In this document: positions 33,872 to 42,913 of the stretch, piece after piece
Numbering within the stretch: position 1 is the first letter of the stretch
Layout: each line of letters starts with the position of its first letter
Source: Sphingobium sp. D43FB
GTDB lineage: Bacteria > Pseudomonadota > Alphaproteobacteria > Sphingomonadales > Sphingomonadaceae
Length of the DNA stretch: 64,000 bases
Assembly (NCBI RefSeq): GCF_002312805.1
Contig: NZ_NMUA01000007.1
Location: 124,001 to 188,000 of the forward strand
Reading direction: 5' to 3'
The notes under the pieces: generated by a model
Database searches by the model: none
What the model was told of the DNA's origin: nothing
What the model saw: the letters and a program-made list of their open reading frames with translations, nothing else
Program-made: the position numbers and the translations under genes

Positions 33872-34458
33872 GCCGACATGCGCCACAGATCGAGCCGATA
33901 TTGGTCGCGGCGTTCCGCTGTGACGACCTCTACCGGTCCTGGCATTGCGCCACGAAACTTCTCCACCGCTTCGTCGCCGCTTTGCGGATAGTCCGTCTCG
34001 CCCGTCCAATGGACCAGCAATAGGTCGCCGCCCGGCGCGCCATGCGTGCCCGCCCATTTGGCCGCGCGCCGGATATCCGCATTGTCCCAATAATAAATGA
34101 CTTCGGACAGGATGATGAGATCGAACGGCCCACCCAGCGGCACTTGCGCGGGAAAGGTCATGCGGTTGAACGAGACATGATCGAATACGGCACAACGCTC
34201 GCGCGCGCCGCTGAGCGCCGTTTCGCTGACATCGATCGCGACCAGCGCCCGGCAATGTTCGGCCAATTGCCGCGTCAACATGCCCTTGGCGCAGCCGATC
34301 TCGAACCCCAATTCATAGCAACGCTCGCCCAGCGCCTCGATGCTATGGGCATATTTCGCCTGCTCATAGGCGCTCGTTTCCAGCGACCAGGGATCATCTG
34401 TTCCCTGGAACATCTGCTCGAAATATTGGGGGTCCAGGCTGCTAACATGCCGGGTCAT
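33868..34458 (-). CDS. NodS-like SAM-dependent methyltransferase
   Basis: A 196-residue class I methyltransferase. Its opening QYFEQMFQGTDDPW matches the NodS-family start, and the SAM-binding motif is EIGCAKG (residues 53-59), followed by the acidic AIDVSETALS strand and an ILSEVIYYW motif. NodS N-methylates the de-N-acetylated glucosamine end of Nod-factor precursors. Here the adjacent gene is a PIG-L deacetylase, so N-methylation of a freed amino sugar is an attractive, untested idea. It overlaps both neighbours by 4 bases. Confidence 0.83.
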   Translation of the reverse strand: MTRHVSSLDPQYFEQMFQGTDDPWSLETSAYEQAKYAHSIEALGERCYELGFEIGCAKGMLTRQLAEHCRALVAIDVSETALSGARERCAVFDHVSFNRMTFPAQVPLGGPFDLIILSEVIYYWDNADIRRAAKWAGTHGAPGGDLLLVHWTGETDYPQSGDEAVEKFRGAMPGPVEVVTAERRDQYRLDLWRMSA

Positions 34459-35120
34459 GGCCGTCTCCGCACATAGAGTATATCGCGCGCGCCCATGCGT
34501 CGCTGTTCGGGTGATAGGCGAAAGCCGGGGCCATGGGCGGCGGTCAACTGGCTGCGATGCGCCGCCAGCGCCAAGCGCCGTTGTCCCGCCGCCATCGGCG
34601 CCGTATGGATCGCGCGCCGCATCTTCTGATCAGGCCTGTCCGCCCAGACCAGATATTCCGCCACCACCAGACGGCGCATCGCCCGCGCATGCACTGCATA
34701 GGCCAGCGCAGCCGCAGCTTCATGGTCGCAATGCGGCTCATGCCCGGCCGTTACTGCCAGCGCATCGACCCGCCAACGCCTGCACAGCGCCGCCAGATAA
34801 CGCGCCGTCCGCTCGAACAACGGATCGCCGGGACGTGCAGGTGCCGCATCCTTCCAGTCCAGATGCACGGGCCGCCGCGCCCGTCCACCCGCCAATCGCT
34901 GCACGGCCCTGGTCGCTTCGCGCCGCCGAGCCGCCGCCAGCCTTTGCGCCGCGTCATGCGACCCCGCGCCATCGGTCAGATAGACTAGGCCCGCCAACCG
35001 CCCCGTCTTGGCCGTCTGCGCGATCAGCGCGCCCGCGCCCAATGTCTCATCATCGGGATGCGGTGCCAGCACCAGCCAGCGCATATCGCGCCACTGGCGC
35101 GAGGACAGCGCAGCCGTCAC
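34455..35120 (-). CDS. PIG-L family N-deacetylase
   Basis: 221 residues. The zinc-binding AHPDDE-type motif appears as PHPDDETLGAG (HPDDE at 21-25) and the second His motif as HCDHEA (130-135). The family (PIG-L, MshB, BshB) removes acetyl groups from GlcNAc-containing molecules. The start is a GTG at 35120 that overlaps the upstream TGA (GTGA) and has GAGGAGG in front. It is coupled downstream to the NodS-like gene. This pair, a sugar deacetylase followed by a methyltransferase, is the central reason for suspecting an N-modified glycoconjugate pathway. Confidence 0.86.
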   Translation of the reverse strand: MTAALSSRQWRDMRWLVLAPHPDDETLGAGALIAQTAKTGRLAGLVYLTDGAGSHDAAQRLAAARRREATRAVQRLAGGRARRPVHLDWKDAAPARPGDPLFERTARYLAALCRRWRVDALAVTAGHEPHCDHEAAAALAYAVHARAMRRLVVAEYLVWADRPDQKMRRAIHTAPMAAGQRRLALAAHRSQLTAAHGPGFRLSPEQRRMGARDILYVRRRP

Positions 35121-36235
35121 CACAACAGATCCTCCTCGCCCCACGCATCATGGTCCAGCCACGCAAGCGCCGCCTGATCCCGTGCATAATCGGGACCACC
35201 CTGGCGCAAATAGAGGCTTAAATCCCGGCTGATCTTGTCGATTCGCTGCCCGTCCATCGCGCTGCGCGTGCCCACGATCCGCGCCGCCAGTTCCATGACA
35301 TCCAGTGCCGCCCGCTCCACGACCCCGCGCGTCATCCGCGCGAAAGCCGGGCCATCGCTATCGTCCCGCGCCGCGCGCAGCGCCGCTTCGCGCACCCACA
35401 GATAGGCGGTGCGCGTGGCCGCCACCGCATCGGCGAATTTCGCGCGCTGCACCGGATCGCCCCGCGCCGCGTCCGACATCGCCTTGCGCGTCTCGATCAA
35501 CAGCGCTTCGATGCCGCCCAGTTGCACCGCCGTAAATCGCCACGCCCCGGTGGTGAACAGCGGCTCGCGATCATAATCGCCCGGTGCGCCCAACATGTCT
35601 TCGGGCGCAACCACCATCCCGGTCGGGTCATACAGCCCGCTTCCCGTCGCGCGCATCCCCCGCACCCGCCATTGCGACAAATCAGCCCGCGCCGCATCGT
35701 CCGCTGCAACCACGACCAATTGCCGCGCGCCGTCCTCCGGCTGCACAGTAATGATCGCATGCGCCAGCCCACCCGCACCCGTGGCGAAGGACTTGGCCCC
35801 TTGCAGCGTCCGACCCACCATCTTCACACCCGGCGGCGGCTCGGTCGCCCACATGCCGTAAAAGGCCCCCGTATCCAGCCTCTGGCGAAGACCCTGTTTC
35901 TGCGCAGCCGTCGCGAAATGATCGAACAGGATCATCGCATTGACATGCCCTTCATACAGCCGCCCAACGCTCAGGTCCGCGCGACCGATAACCCGCAGGA
36001 CATCGAACAGGCATAGATGCCAAGCCTCCTCGTCGCCGCCAAAATCAAGCCCGCCGCTCGCAACCGGCGCAAAGCAACGGTGCAGGCCCGCAGCCGCCAG
36101 ACATTGCATGCTGTCGATCGGAAAGACCGGCGCAGCGTCATAGCGCGCCCCCAATTCCATCAGCCTTGGCGCAACGGCGGCAGCCCGCGCCGTCGGATGC
36201 GCGTCGTCCGCGATAGGGAAGGGCGCTACGCTCAT
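35117..36235 (-). CDS. Acyl-CoA-dehydrogenase-like flavoprotein
   Basis: 372 residues with the acyl-CoA dehydrogenase architecture: ADLSVGRLYEGHVNAMILFD helices, the middle FATGAGGLAHAI region, and the C-terminal ISRDLSLYLRQGG segment. The usual C-terminal catalytic-base signature (YEGT followed by EI) is not visible, which recalls the superfamily's hydroxylase branch (DszC- or KijD3-like), where amino sugars or other substrates are oxidised. It lies inside the glycosyltransferase operon, overlapping the MurG-like gene and PIG-L by 4 bases each, so a role on a sugar or lipid part is possible. Function is not assigned. Confidence 0.78.
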   Translation of the reverse strand: MSVAPFPIADDAHPTARAAAVAPRLMELGARYDAAPVFPIDSMQCLAAAGLHRCFAPVASGGLDFGGDEEAWHLCLFDVLRVIGRADLSVGRLYEGHVNAMILFDHFATAAQKQGLRQRLDTGAFYGMWATEPPPGVKMVGRTLQGAKSFATGAGGLAHAIITVQPEDGARQLVVVAADDAARADLSQWRVRGMRATGSGLYDPTGMVVAPEDMLGAPGDYDREPLFTTGAWRFTAVQLGGIEALLIETRKAMSDAARGDPVQRAKFADAVAATRTAYLWVREAALRAARDDSDGPAFARMTRGVVERAALDVMELAARIVGTRSAMDGQRIDKISRDLSLYLRQGGPDYARDQAALAWLDHDAWGEEDLLW

Positions 36236-37251
36236 GCCGCTGCCGCCTGTTCGCTAAGCCAGATCGCCGCCGTTCGCGCGCCTTGCGGATCGTGCAACCG
36301 CCTCCTCGCTTGCGGAGACAAAGCCTTCGCCTGCGCCAGCAAGGACGGCCATGTCGCTGCCTCCGGCCAATCTTGCAGCACCACCGCCGCACCCAGACGC
36401 GCCAGACCGCTGGCCGTAGCCTGCTGCTCACCAAAAGGCCGCGCTTCGGGCATGCAGATGAACGGCCGATCCGCGACCAATACCGCGCCGACCAGTCCTT
36501 CACCCGCTCCGCCGATCACCACATCGGCCGCCGCGATCTCTCGCGCCGCATCCTCGACCCAACCCGCAATATCCAGATTGGGCGGGCAATCGCCGACCGC
36601 CGACACCGGCCCGATCACCCGCCATTGCACATCCGGGCAAGCCCGCGCCGCCTGCGCCAAACGCGCGCCATCGCCCGGCGCACCGCCGCGGCCGATGACT
36701 ACCAATATACGGCCGGACGGCGGCACCGCCCCCGCCACGGCGGTCGTAATGCCTGGCAGATAGCGCGTCCGCTCGCGCACCCACGCCGGCGTCGATTCCA
36801 GCTCCAGATCGGCATGAAAGGGGGCCAACAACCCCGCCGCACCGCGAAAGGCCTCCAGATGCGGCACATCGCTGCGCGCGCCATTCAATCGAACACAGAT
36901 GGTCGGCACCGATGCCAGCCGGGCCAGCATGGCCATCTCCACCGAAACATCCACCACCATCAGCGCTGGCCGTTCCGTCGCGATCCATTGCGCCACCCGC
37001 GCCACGCGCAACCGTACGCCTTCATGGTCGATCGGCGCATAATGGAGCGCTGCGGGCCGCCTTTCGCTGCCATCCACGCCATCGAACCGGCCCGACAACG
37101 GCCGATCGTCGGACAAATCGATCCCGGCCTCGCCAACGCCGGTCCCCAGCAATATGATCGGCCAGTCACTCGCGGCGGCGATCGCCCGCGCGCGTGCCCG
37201 ATGTCCGGCACCATGATGATGCACATAATAGCCGATCGGTCGCCGCGTCAT
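36232..37251 (-). CDS. GT-B glycosyltransferase (MurG/GT28-like)
   Basis: 339 residues. The N-terminus IGYYVHHHGAGHRARARAIA has the GHGHxxR-like loop of GT28 and MurG-type enzymes (here HGAGHRAR), and the C-terminal donor-binding part contains VVIGGAGEGLVGAVLVADRP, which carries the UDP-sugar glycine and glutamate pattern. It would transfer a sugar onto a lipid or sugar acceptor. It overlaps its neighbours by 4 bases on each side. No transmembrane helix is seen. Acceptor and donor are unknown. Confidence 0.75.
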   Translation of the reverse strand: MTRRPIGYYVHHHGAGHRARARAIAAASDWPIILLGTGVGEAGIDLSDDRPLSGRFDGVDGSERRPAALHYAPIDHEGVRLRVARVAQWIATERPALMVVDVSVEMAMLARLASVPTICVRLNGARSDVPHLEAFRGAAGLLAPFHADLELESTPAWVRERTRYLPGITTAVAGAVPPSGRILVVIGRGGAPGDGARLAQAARACPDVQWRVIGPVSAVGDCPPNLDIAGWVEDAAREIAAADVVIGGAGEGLVGAVLVADRPFICMPEARPFGEQQATASGLARLGAAVVLQDWPEAATWPSLLAQAKALSPQARRRLHDPQGARTAAIWLSEQAAAA

Positions 37252-38180
37252 GCGCTGATCTCCAGCGCCATATCATGCGGCATCGGCGGCAATAATGGCT
37301 CGCGCCGCGCGATCAGCGCATGGCCATCCGCCCGCGCGCGCAAACGCCTGCGCCACATCGCCCGCTCGCGCCAATGGTCGAAGGCGGGGGCCATCGGCCG
37401 ACTTCCATCCTCTGCGTCCCGGTAAAGCTGTTGCATTGCGCTGGCCATGCCACCTTCCGCGCGCCCCTCCAGTCGCGGTGATACGGATATGCGCACATCA
37501 GCCGGATGGGCGAGCCGCGCGCCCCGCGCCAATGCCGCCGTCACCAACGCCCGGTCCTCCCCCGTCGCGAGCAACGGCACCCCACCACAGGCCCGATAAA
37601 CAGAGGCACGGATCGCTAGCGAAGCCCCCGTATGATCGCCATGGCGCGGTGCAAGATCCCAGGGCAGGGGGTCGATCGCATCCTCGATCGCGCGCACCGC
37701 CGCCCAATAAGCATCCCATGCCGAACGCAGCGCCGAAACGGCCGGGGGCAGGGGCTCCTGGCTATCGATATCGATCCGGCCACCCACCATATCCGCGCCC
37801 CGGTCCACAGCCTTGGCGATATTGCACAGCCAATCGACCGGCGGCCGACTATCGGCATCGGTACTGACCAGCACGCCATCTCCGGCCATCGCAATCCGCG
37901 CCAGCCCCGCATCCATCGCCAACTTGCGCGCCGATCCGGCATGCGCCAGCCCCGGCGCGAAATCGGCAACGACCACCGCAATGTCCAGCCGCGCGCCATG
38001 TTGCCGCTGCACCCTGCCAATCACGTCCAGACTGTCGTCGCTCGTATTGTTGACGCCGATCGATACCATAACCGGACCCGGCCAATCCTGCGCCGCCAAC
38101 GCCGCAAGTAGCACCGGCAACCGTTCGGCCTCATTCCGTGCCGGCACACAGACGCAAAAATTGATCGTCGGCTCAACCAT
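37248..38180 (-). CDS. Family-2 glycosyltransferase
   Basis: 310 residues starting MVEPTINFCVCVPARNEAER, typical of GT2. The DxD motif is DAD in VSTDADSRPPVDWL (108-110) and a TGEDRALVTAAL acidic helix follows at about 207. It lacks membrane segments, so it is a cytoplasmic transferase, not a synthase/exporter like NodC. The start overlaps the end of the GT4 gene by 8 bases. The open frame extends to 38603 in the GT4 gene, but that extension is a shadow. Confidence 0.85.
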   Translation of the reverse strand: MVEPTINFCVCVPARNEAERLPVLLAALAAQDWPGPVMVSIGVNNTSDDSLDVIGRVQRQHGARLDIAVVVADFAPGLAHAGSARKLAMDAGLARIAMAGDGVLVSTDADSRPPVDWLCNIAKAVDRGADMVGGRIDIDSQEPLPPAVSALRSAWDAYWAAVRAIEDAIDPLPWDLAPRHGDHTGASLAIRASVYRACGGVPLLATGEDRALVTAALARGARLAHPADVRISVSPRLEGRAEGGMASAMQQLYRDAEDGSRPMAPAFDHWRERAMWRRRLRARADGHALIARREPLLPPMPHDMALEISA

Positions 38181-39312
38181 GCAGCATTGCACGTAACGAA
38201 TCCGGCGAAGACGGCGGCACCAGATGCATGGCCGCCCGGCCATCGCGCGGCACCGGCCTGCCAAGGTCGATCTGCTGCCGATAGAGCGCCTCATAGCTTT
38301 CCACCATGCGGTTGGCGTCGCACATCTGCTCCGCCCGCGCGCGGCAGGCCCGCCGATCCAGCGCCAGCGCCGCGCGCCCCGCCTGCGCCAGCGACCCGAC
38401 ATCATCGGGCGTGGCCAGAACTCCACAACTGGAATCAAGAATTTCCGGGATCGCACCCCGCGCAAAGGCAGCCACCGGCACGCCGCAGGCCAATGCCTCG
38501 GCCACGACCAGCCCATAGGGCTCGTCCCACAAGGGCGTACACAGAAACGCGCTGGCCCCAGCCACCAACTGCGCCAATTGGCTATGCGCCAGATGGCCGA
38601 CATGGATGATGTCCGCGCCCAACGTAGGCGCTATCACCGTCCGATAATAATCCTCATCCAGCACCGGCCCGGCGATGCGCAACGGTAAGCCGATGAGGCG
38701 CGCCGCCTCGATTGCCAGGTGCAACCCCTTTTCCGCCACGATCCGACCATACCAGACCAGATAGGGCGCGCTGTCGGCCTGCGCGCGAAAGACGAATTTC
38801 CGCAAGTCGATCCCGTTGAGGATCACGGCATCGGCGGGCGCGACATGGCTCCACTGCGCCGCGACCGACTGCGATACCGCAACCAGCGCATGATTGGGCG
38901 CTTCGCACAGGCGGATGCCGCTTTCCAGCCAGCAGAATGGCGGCGTGTGCAGCGTCGTGACCATCGGCATCGGTAGACTGTCGGCCATGGTCAGCGGCAG
39001 ATAATGGAGCGCATTATTGTGAATGATGTCGAAATCCCGGTTCCGCAAACCGGTCATCAGGCTCAGATACGCATGATGCTCGCGGAAAAATGCGATGTCG
39101 CTCGCTTCCGTCGTGCCAACGGACGTTATCGCCGTCTCGGTACAGATCGCCTCCAGCCCCAATGCGGGTTCGGAGCGCGATGACGCGAAGACAGTCACGG
39201 CATGACCGCGATCCCGCAATGACCGGGCTAGAAGATGCGTATGCATCTCCAAACCGCCCGCAAACGGTTCCGCAATGGGATGCTTGAGATGGGCGATAAT
39301 GCCAATCCGCAT
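38173..39312 (-). CDS. Family-4 glycosyltransferase
   Basis: 379 residues of the GT-B retaining class. It has a glycine-rich acceptor loop PFAGGLEMHTHLLARSL near the N-terminus, a YGRIVAEKGLHLAIEAA domain junction and the GT4 signature EPYGLVVAEALACGVPVAA with the donor-binding glutamates. The ATG at 39312 follows AAAGGA. It is the first gene of the seven-gene operon, 74 bases downstream of the katE stop; a hairpin in that gap suggests partial separation from katE. The sugar specificity is unknown. Confidence 0.9.
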   Translation of the reverse strand: MRIGIIAHLKHPIAEPFAGGLEMHTHLLARSLRDRGHAVTVFASSRSEPALGLEAICTETAITSVGTTEASDIAFFREHHAYLSLMTGLRNRDFDIIHNNALHYLPLTMADSLPMPMVTTLHTPPFCWLESGIRLCEAPNHALVAVSQSVAAQWSHVAPADAVILNGIDLRKFVFRAQADSAPYLVWYGRIVAEKGLHLAIEAARLIGLPLRIAGPVLDEDYYRTVIAPTLGADIIHVGHLAHSQLAQLVAGASAFLCTPLWDEPYGLVVAEALACGVPVAAFARGAIPEILDSSCGVLATPDDVGSLAQAGRAALALDRRACRARAEQMCDANRMVESYEALYRQQIDLGRPVPRDGRAAMHLVPPSSPDSLRAMLHG

Positions 39313-39340
39313 CAACGATATCCTTTGGACAAGAAGAGGG

Positions 39341-39368
39341 CCGGAGGCGAAAACGCATTCGCCCCCGG
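39341..39368 (-). terminator. Hairpin between katE and the glycosyltransferase operon
   Basis: Eleven-base arms (CCGGAGGCGAA and TTCGCCCCCGG) pair with one mismatch around a six-base loop, 17 bases after the katE stop. The T run after it is weak, so it may attenuate rather than end transcription into the glycosyltransferase operon. Confidence 0.55.
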
Positions 39369-39385
39369 TTGATCGAAGATCGAGA

Positions 39386-41569
39386 TCAGGCGTCGGGCAC
39401 GGCGTCCAGATCCACGGTCATTTCCCGTGGCCAATGGCGCAGCCCGCGACAGGCGGTCAGCAGGCTCGTGGCGTCTTTCGCTGTAGCAAGCGGCAGGCAG
39501 CCCTCGTCCAGATCGTCGGCGATACCCGCCTTTTCGAACAAGATCTGTGCCTCTGCCGTAAGCCCCATGAACTTGCAATGGGCAAAGGCGTCGGTAACGA
39601 AGTCCTTGGCCGCCGCATCCATGGCCAGCAACGCCGCGCCATCCGCCGAAGCGACGACCGCAACCGCATCATACAGCACCGATGGCCCGCCATCGATTTT
39701 TTGCTTGGCCGCAACCGCCGTGCCATCGGACAGGGTGACCCCGCCGATCTTGGGCGCAATCACCTCATACACCGCGCCTTCCTTGTCCACCGCCTTGACT
39801 AGCGCGTCGAACATCTTGGCATCGGCGCCATCGGTCAAAAGGATGCCGAGCTTCCGGCCCTTGAAATTGTCCGGCCCGTTCTTGAGGATGCTCAGCGCAT
39901 CGGACGGCGGCAAGTCCATGATCGTGGCACGCGCCGCCTTTGCCGGCTCGGGCAGGGCCATGCCCAAACCATCCGCCACCGTCGTCGCCAGTGTCTCATC
40001 GATATTGCGCAGATGCGATACCGTCCGCGAACGGATATCGGGCCGCTCGACCTTGCTCAGCTCGAACACGATCGCGTCGCCGAGATGCTTCTGCTCGATC
40101 GGCATCTGGCTGATATAGAATTGACGTGCCTGGCTATAATGATCGGCAAAACTCTCCGACCGGACCCGTTGCTTGGGACCGTCCTCGACCGTGGCGACAC
40201 TGACGAAACCCTTGGCCGGGTCTTCGCGCGGGCCACCCTGTTCGGCGCCCCAGCTATTGGGCTCGTAATTGGCCCGACCCTTGGGATTGCGCATCGCCAT
40301 ATGCCCATCCTGTTGGAAATGGGCCATCGGGCATTTGGGCGCATTGATGGGGATATGCGTGAAGTTGGGGCCGCCCAGCCGCTTGAGCTGGGTATCGAGA
40401 TAGGAGAAATTGCGACCCTGCAGCAGCGGATCATTGCTGAAGTCGATGCCCGGCGGCACATTCTGCGTGCAGAAGGCGACCTGCTCGGTCTCGGCAAAGA
40501 AATTGTCGACGACCCGATCAAGCACCAGCCGCCCGACGATCCGCACAGGAATTAATTCTTCGGGGATCAGCTTGGTCGCGTCGAGAACATCGAAATCGAA
40601 ACTGTCGGCGAACGCATCGTCGAACAATTGCACGCCCAATTCCCATTCCGGGAAATCGCCCGCATTGATCGCATCCCACAGGTCGCGGCGATGGAAGTCC
40701 GGGTCGGCCCCATTGATCTTGACTGCCTCGTTCCACGCGACTGACTGCAAACCCTGTTTGGGCTTCCAATGGAATTTGACGAAGGTCGACTTGCCCTCGG
40801 CATCGACCAGACGGAAGGTATGGACGCCAAAACCTTCCATGGTGCGCAGCGATCGCGGAATCGCCCGGTCCGACATCGTCCACATCACCATATGCATGGC
40901 TTCGGGCGACAGGCTGATGAAATCCCAGAAATTGTCATGCGCGGTCTGCGCCTGTGGGAAATCGCGATCCGGCTCCGGCTTGGCGGCATGGATCAGGTCG
41001 GGGAATTTGATCGCGTCCTGGATGAAGAAGACCGGGATATTATTGCCGACCAGATCCCAATTGCCTTCCTGCGTGTAGAGCTTAACCGCAAAGCCGCGCA
41101 CGTCGCGGGCCAAATCCGCCGAACCCTTCGACCCGGCAACAGTCGAAAAGCGAACAAAGGCAGGCACTTTCTCGCCTACGCGCTGCAACACATCGGCGCG
41201 CGTCACATCGCTCAGCGATTCCGTCAGCTCGAAATAACCATGCGCGCCATAGCCGCGGGCGTGGACGACACGCTCCGGGATGCGCTCATGGTCAAAATGA
41301 AACATCTTCTCGCGAAAATGGGCGTCTTCCAGCAGCGTCGGGCCGCGCGCGCCCTGTTTCAGCGAATTCTGGTTGTCGGCAACGGGAATACCTTGAGCGG
41401 TCGTCAACGTTACGACATCACCCCCTGCAATCTGATGCGTCTCGCCGCCATCGGCCTGCGGTTCGGCATAAACGTCGGACACCCCGTCGGCGGGCGGCGG
41501 CGGGGCCATGCGGGCCGATTGCTCGGCGATCTTGCCGGATGCGCTGGCGGGTTTGTCTGACTTGGCCAT
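39386..41569 (-). CDS. katE: Large-subunit monofunctional catalase, HPII type
   Basis: 727 residues, the size of the HPII clade (smaller catalases are about 480-500). The distal histidine lies in RVVHARG (about 103), the distal asparagine in GNNIPVFF (176-177) and the proximal haem tyrosine in RNFSYLDTQ (about 389). The last 180 residues form a DJ-1/PfpI-like domain ([20 protein letters not shown]), present only in large catalases. It converts hydrogen peroxide to water and oxygen in the cytoplasm. It is divergent from a Crp/Fnr regulator. Confidence 0.96.
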   Translation of the reverse strand: MAKSDKPASASGKIAEQSARMAPPPPADGVSDVYAEPQADGGETHQIAGGDVVTLTTAQGIPVADNQNSLKQGARGPTLLEDAHFREKMFHFDHERIPERVVHARGYGAHGYFELTESLSDVTRADVLQRVGEKVPAFVRFSTVAGSKGSADLARDVRGFAVKLYTQEGNWDLVGNNIPVFFIQDAIKFPDLIHAAKPEPDRDFPQAQTAHDNFWDFISLSPEAMHMVMWTMSDRAIPRSLRTMEGFGVHTFRLVDAEGKSTFVKFHWKPKQGLQSVAWNEAVKINGADPDFHRRDLWDAINAGDFPEWELGVQLFDDAFADSFDFDVLDATKLIPEELIPVRIVGRLVLDRVVDNFFAETEQVAFCTQNVPPGIDFSNDPLLQGRNFSYLDTQLKRLGGPNFTHIPINAPKCPMAHFQQDGHMAMRNPKGRANYEPNSWGAEQGGPREDPAKGFVSVATVEDGPKQRVRSESFADHYSQARQFYISQMPIEQKHLGDAIVFELSKVERPDIRSRTVSHLRNIDETLATTVADGLGMALPEPAKAARATIMDLPPSDALSILKNGPDNFKGRKLGILLTDGADAKMFDALVKAVDKEGAVYEVIAPKIGGVTLSDGTAVAAKQKIDGGPSVLYDAVAVVASADGAALLAMDAAAKDFVTDAFAHCKFMGLTAEAQILFEKAGIADDLDEGCLPLATAKDATSLLTACRGLRHWPREMTVDLDAVPDA

Positions 41570-41677
41570 GAGAATTCCTCAACTGGAGAGCGCGCACATA
41601 GGCGAGCAAAGGCAATGCCATGCTCAACCACATGCGCAGGGACGGTCTGCAGAAATGCTACGTCACGGAAACACGCA

Positions 41678-41687
41678 GCAACGTTGC
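41678..41687. promoter_or_regulatory. Palindromic candidate operator in the katE/Crp intergenic region
   Basis: GCAACGTTGC is a perfect 10-bp palindrome in the 257-base gap between the divergent katE and Crp-family genes. It could bind the Crp-family regulator or another stress regulator. No other gene is recognisable in this gap, and an open frame crossing it has no ribosome-binding site. Confidence 0.3.
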
Positions 41688-41826
41688 AAGTTGCGGCTGT
41701 CTGGCAAATACTAATCTGCGTCATAACGTTTTGTGGCCATGGCTTGGATATACTGGCGCAGCGGGCCGTTTGGACTGTCACGGGCGATCGGGGCAAAGAT
41801 CGCCATCATATGCGAAGGACAATATC

Positions 41827-42570
41827 TTGTTCACGGATCGGTTTTTGAAAGGACGTCGGGGCGTCCAACTGGGGGCGGAAGAACGCGCTGTCTTGGAAGG
41901 CGCCATATCCGAAGTCCGCACCATAGACGCCCGCGCTACCATCGTCAGCGCGGGCGAGCCCTTATCCAACAGCACATTGCTGATCGACGGCTTCATGTGC
42001 CGCTATCTCGATGACCGGGAAGGCATGCGCCAACTCGTCGCGGTGCAGGTGCCGGGCGATTTCGTTGATCTCCATGCCTATCCGCTCAAGACGCTCGATC
42101 ATGATGTCGCCACCCTGACTGCGGCCACCGTCGCGATCGTGCCCCACCGCGCCTTGGACGGCATCAACGCGACCATGCCGGAACTGACCCGCAAATTATG
42201 GTTCTCGACCCTGCTCGATGCCGCCATCCACCGGGCCTGGCTGTTCCGTCTCGGCCGGTTGGACGCGGTCGGCCGCGTCGCGCACTTCTTGAGCGAAACA
42301 AACGCCCGGCTCCTGCCCGTGGGGCTTAGCGACGGAAGCCGCTTTGCGCTGGGCATCACCCAGAATGACATCGCCGAAATATGCGGCATTACCAACGTCC
42401 ACGCCAATCGCGTCCTGCGCCAGTTGCGCGAGGAGGGGTTATGCGTCTTCCGCTCGTCGCTCGTGGATATTCTCGACGTGCGGGGTCTCGCCAGGCGAGG
42501 GCAGTTCAATCCCGATTATCTCTACATCGACGCCGATCCTACCAAACCCAATGAAAGCCAAGCCTCATGA
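41827..42570 (+). CDS. Crp/Fnr family transcriptional regulator
   Basis: About 247 residues. An N-terminal cyclic-nucleotide-like beta-barrel (STLLIDGFMCRYLDDREGM, VQVPGDFVDLHAY) is followed by the long dimerisation helix and a winged helix-turn-helix (ITQNDIAEICGITNVHANRV). No Fnr cysteine cluster is present in this part. The frame is open far upstream, but a TTG at 41827 with GAAGGAC about 8 bases before it gives the normal length. This start is a judgement. It is divergent from katE. Confidence 0.82.
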   Translation: MFTDRFLKGRRGVQLGAEERAVLEGAISEVRTIDARATIVSAGEPLSNSTLLIDGFMCRYLDDREGMRQLVAVQVPGDFVDLHAYPLKTLDHDVATLTAATVAIVPHRALDGINATMPELTRKLWFSTLLDAAIHRAWLFRLGRLDAVGRVAHFLSETNARLLPVGLSDGSRFALGITQNDIAEICGITNVHANRVLRQLREEGLCVFRSSLVDILDVRGLARRGQFNPDYLYIDADPTKPNESQAS

Positions 42571-42758
42571 GGTCTCCCCCTCCCATCGCCGGCACGCAGA
42601 CGCGGCCCGGCATCGCCAGCGCGGAAGCCGGGCTGGTATTGCTCGACGGTCCCGACGGTATTGCCGTCACCATGACCGCCTACGCCGCATCGGAAACGGG
42701 CAAGAGCCTGATCGAGGCCGCCCAACGCGCCGAACATTGGACCGAGCCAGAGGCGTAG
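42567..42758 (+). CDS. Small hypothetical protein coupled to the Crp/Fnr gene
   Basis: 63 residues, not recognised. The ATG overlaps the Crp/Fnr stop (ATGA), the standard coupling arrangement, and the composition is ordinary for this genome (Ala-rich, with acidic end). Its middle, LLDGPDGIAVTMTAYAASET, suggests a beta-hairpin and helix. No signal peptide or transmembrane segment is visible. It could be a real small protein or a chance frame. Confidence 0.5.
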   Translation: MRSPPPIAGTQTRPGIASAEAGLVLLDGPDGIAVTMTAYAASETGKSLIEAAQRAEHWTEPEA

Positions 42759-42913
42759 GAATATGCTGCGTTGCGGCAGAATGAAGAAATTTATCCTCAC
42801 ATCTCCATGAAGATAAGGGGATTAGGCATCATATTCTATTGTGCGATGCAGCAACTATCTGGGCGGTTCGACCATTATAGCATAATATAGGCGTAAGCCG
42901 AACCGGAGACCCC

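Noticed and set aside
36232-39312. Nod-factor operon
   Set aside because: NodA acyltransferase, membrane NodC synthase and NodIJ exporter are missing; only the deacetylase/methyltransferase logic is shared.
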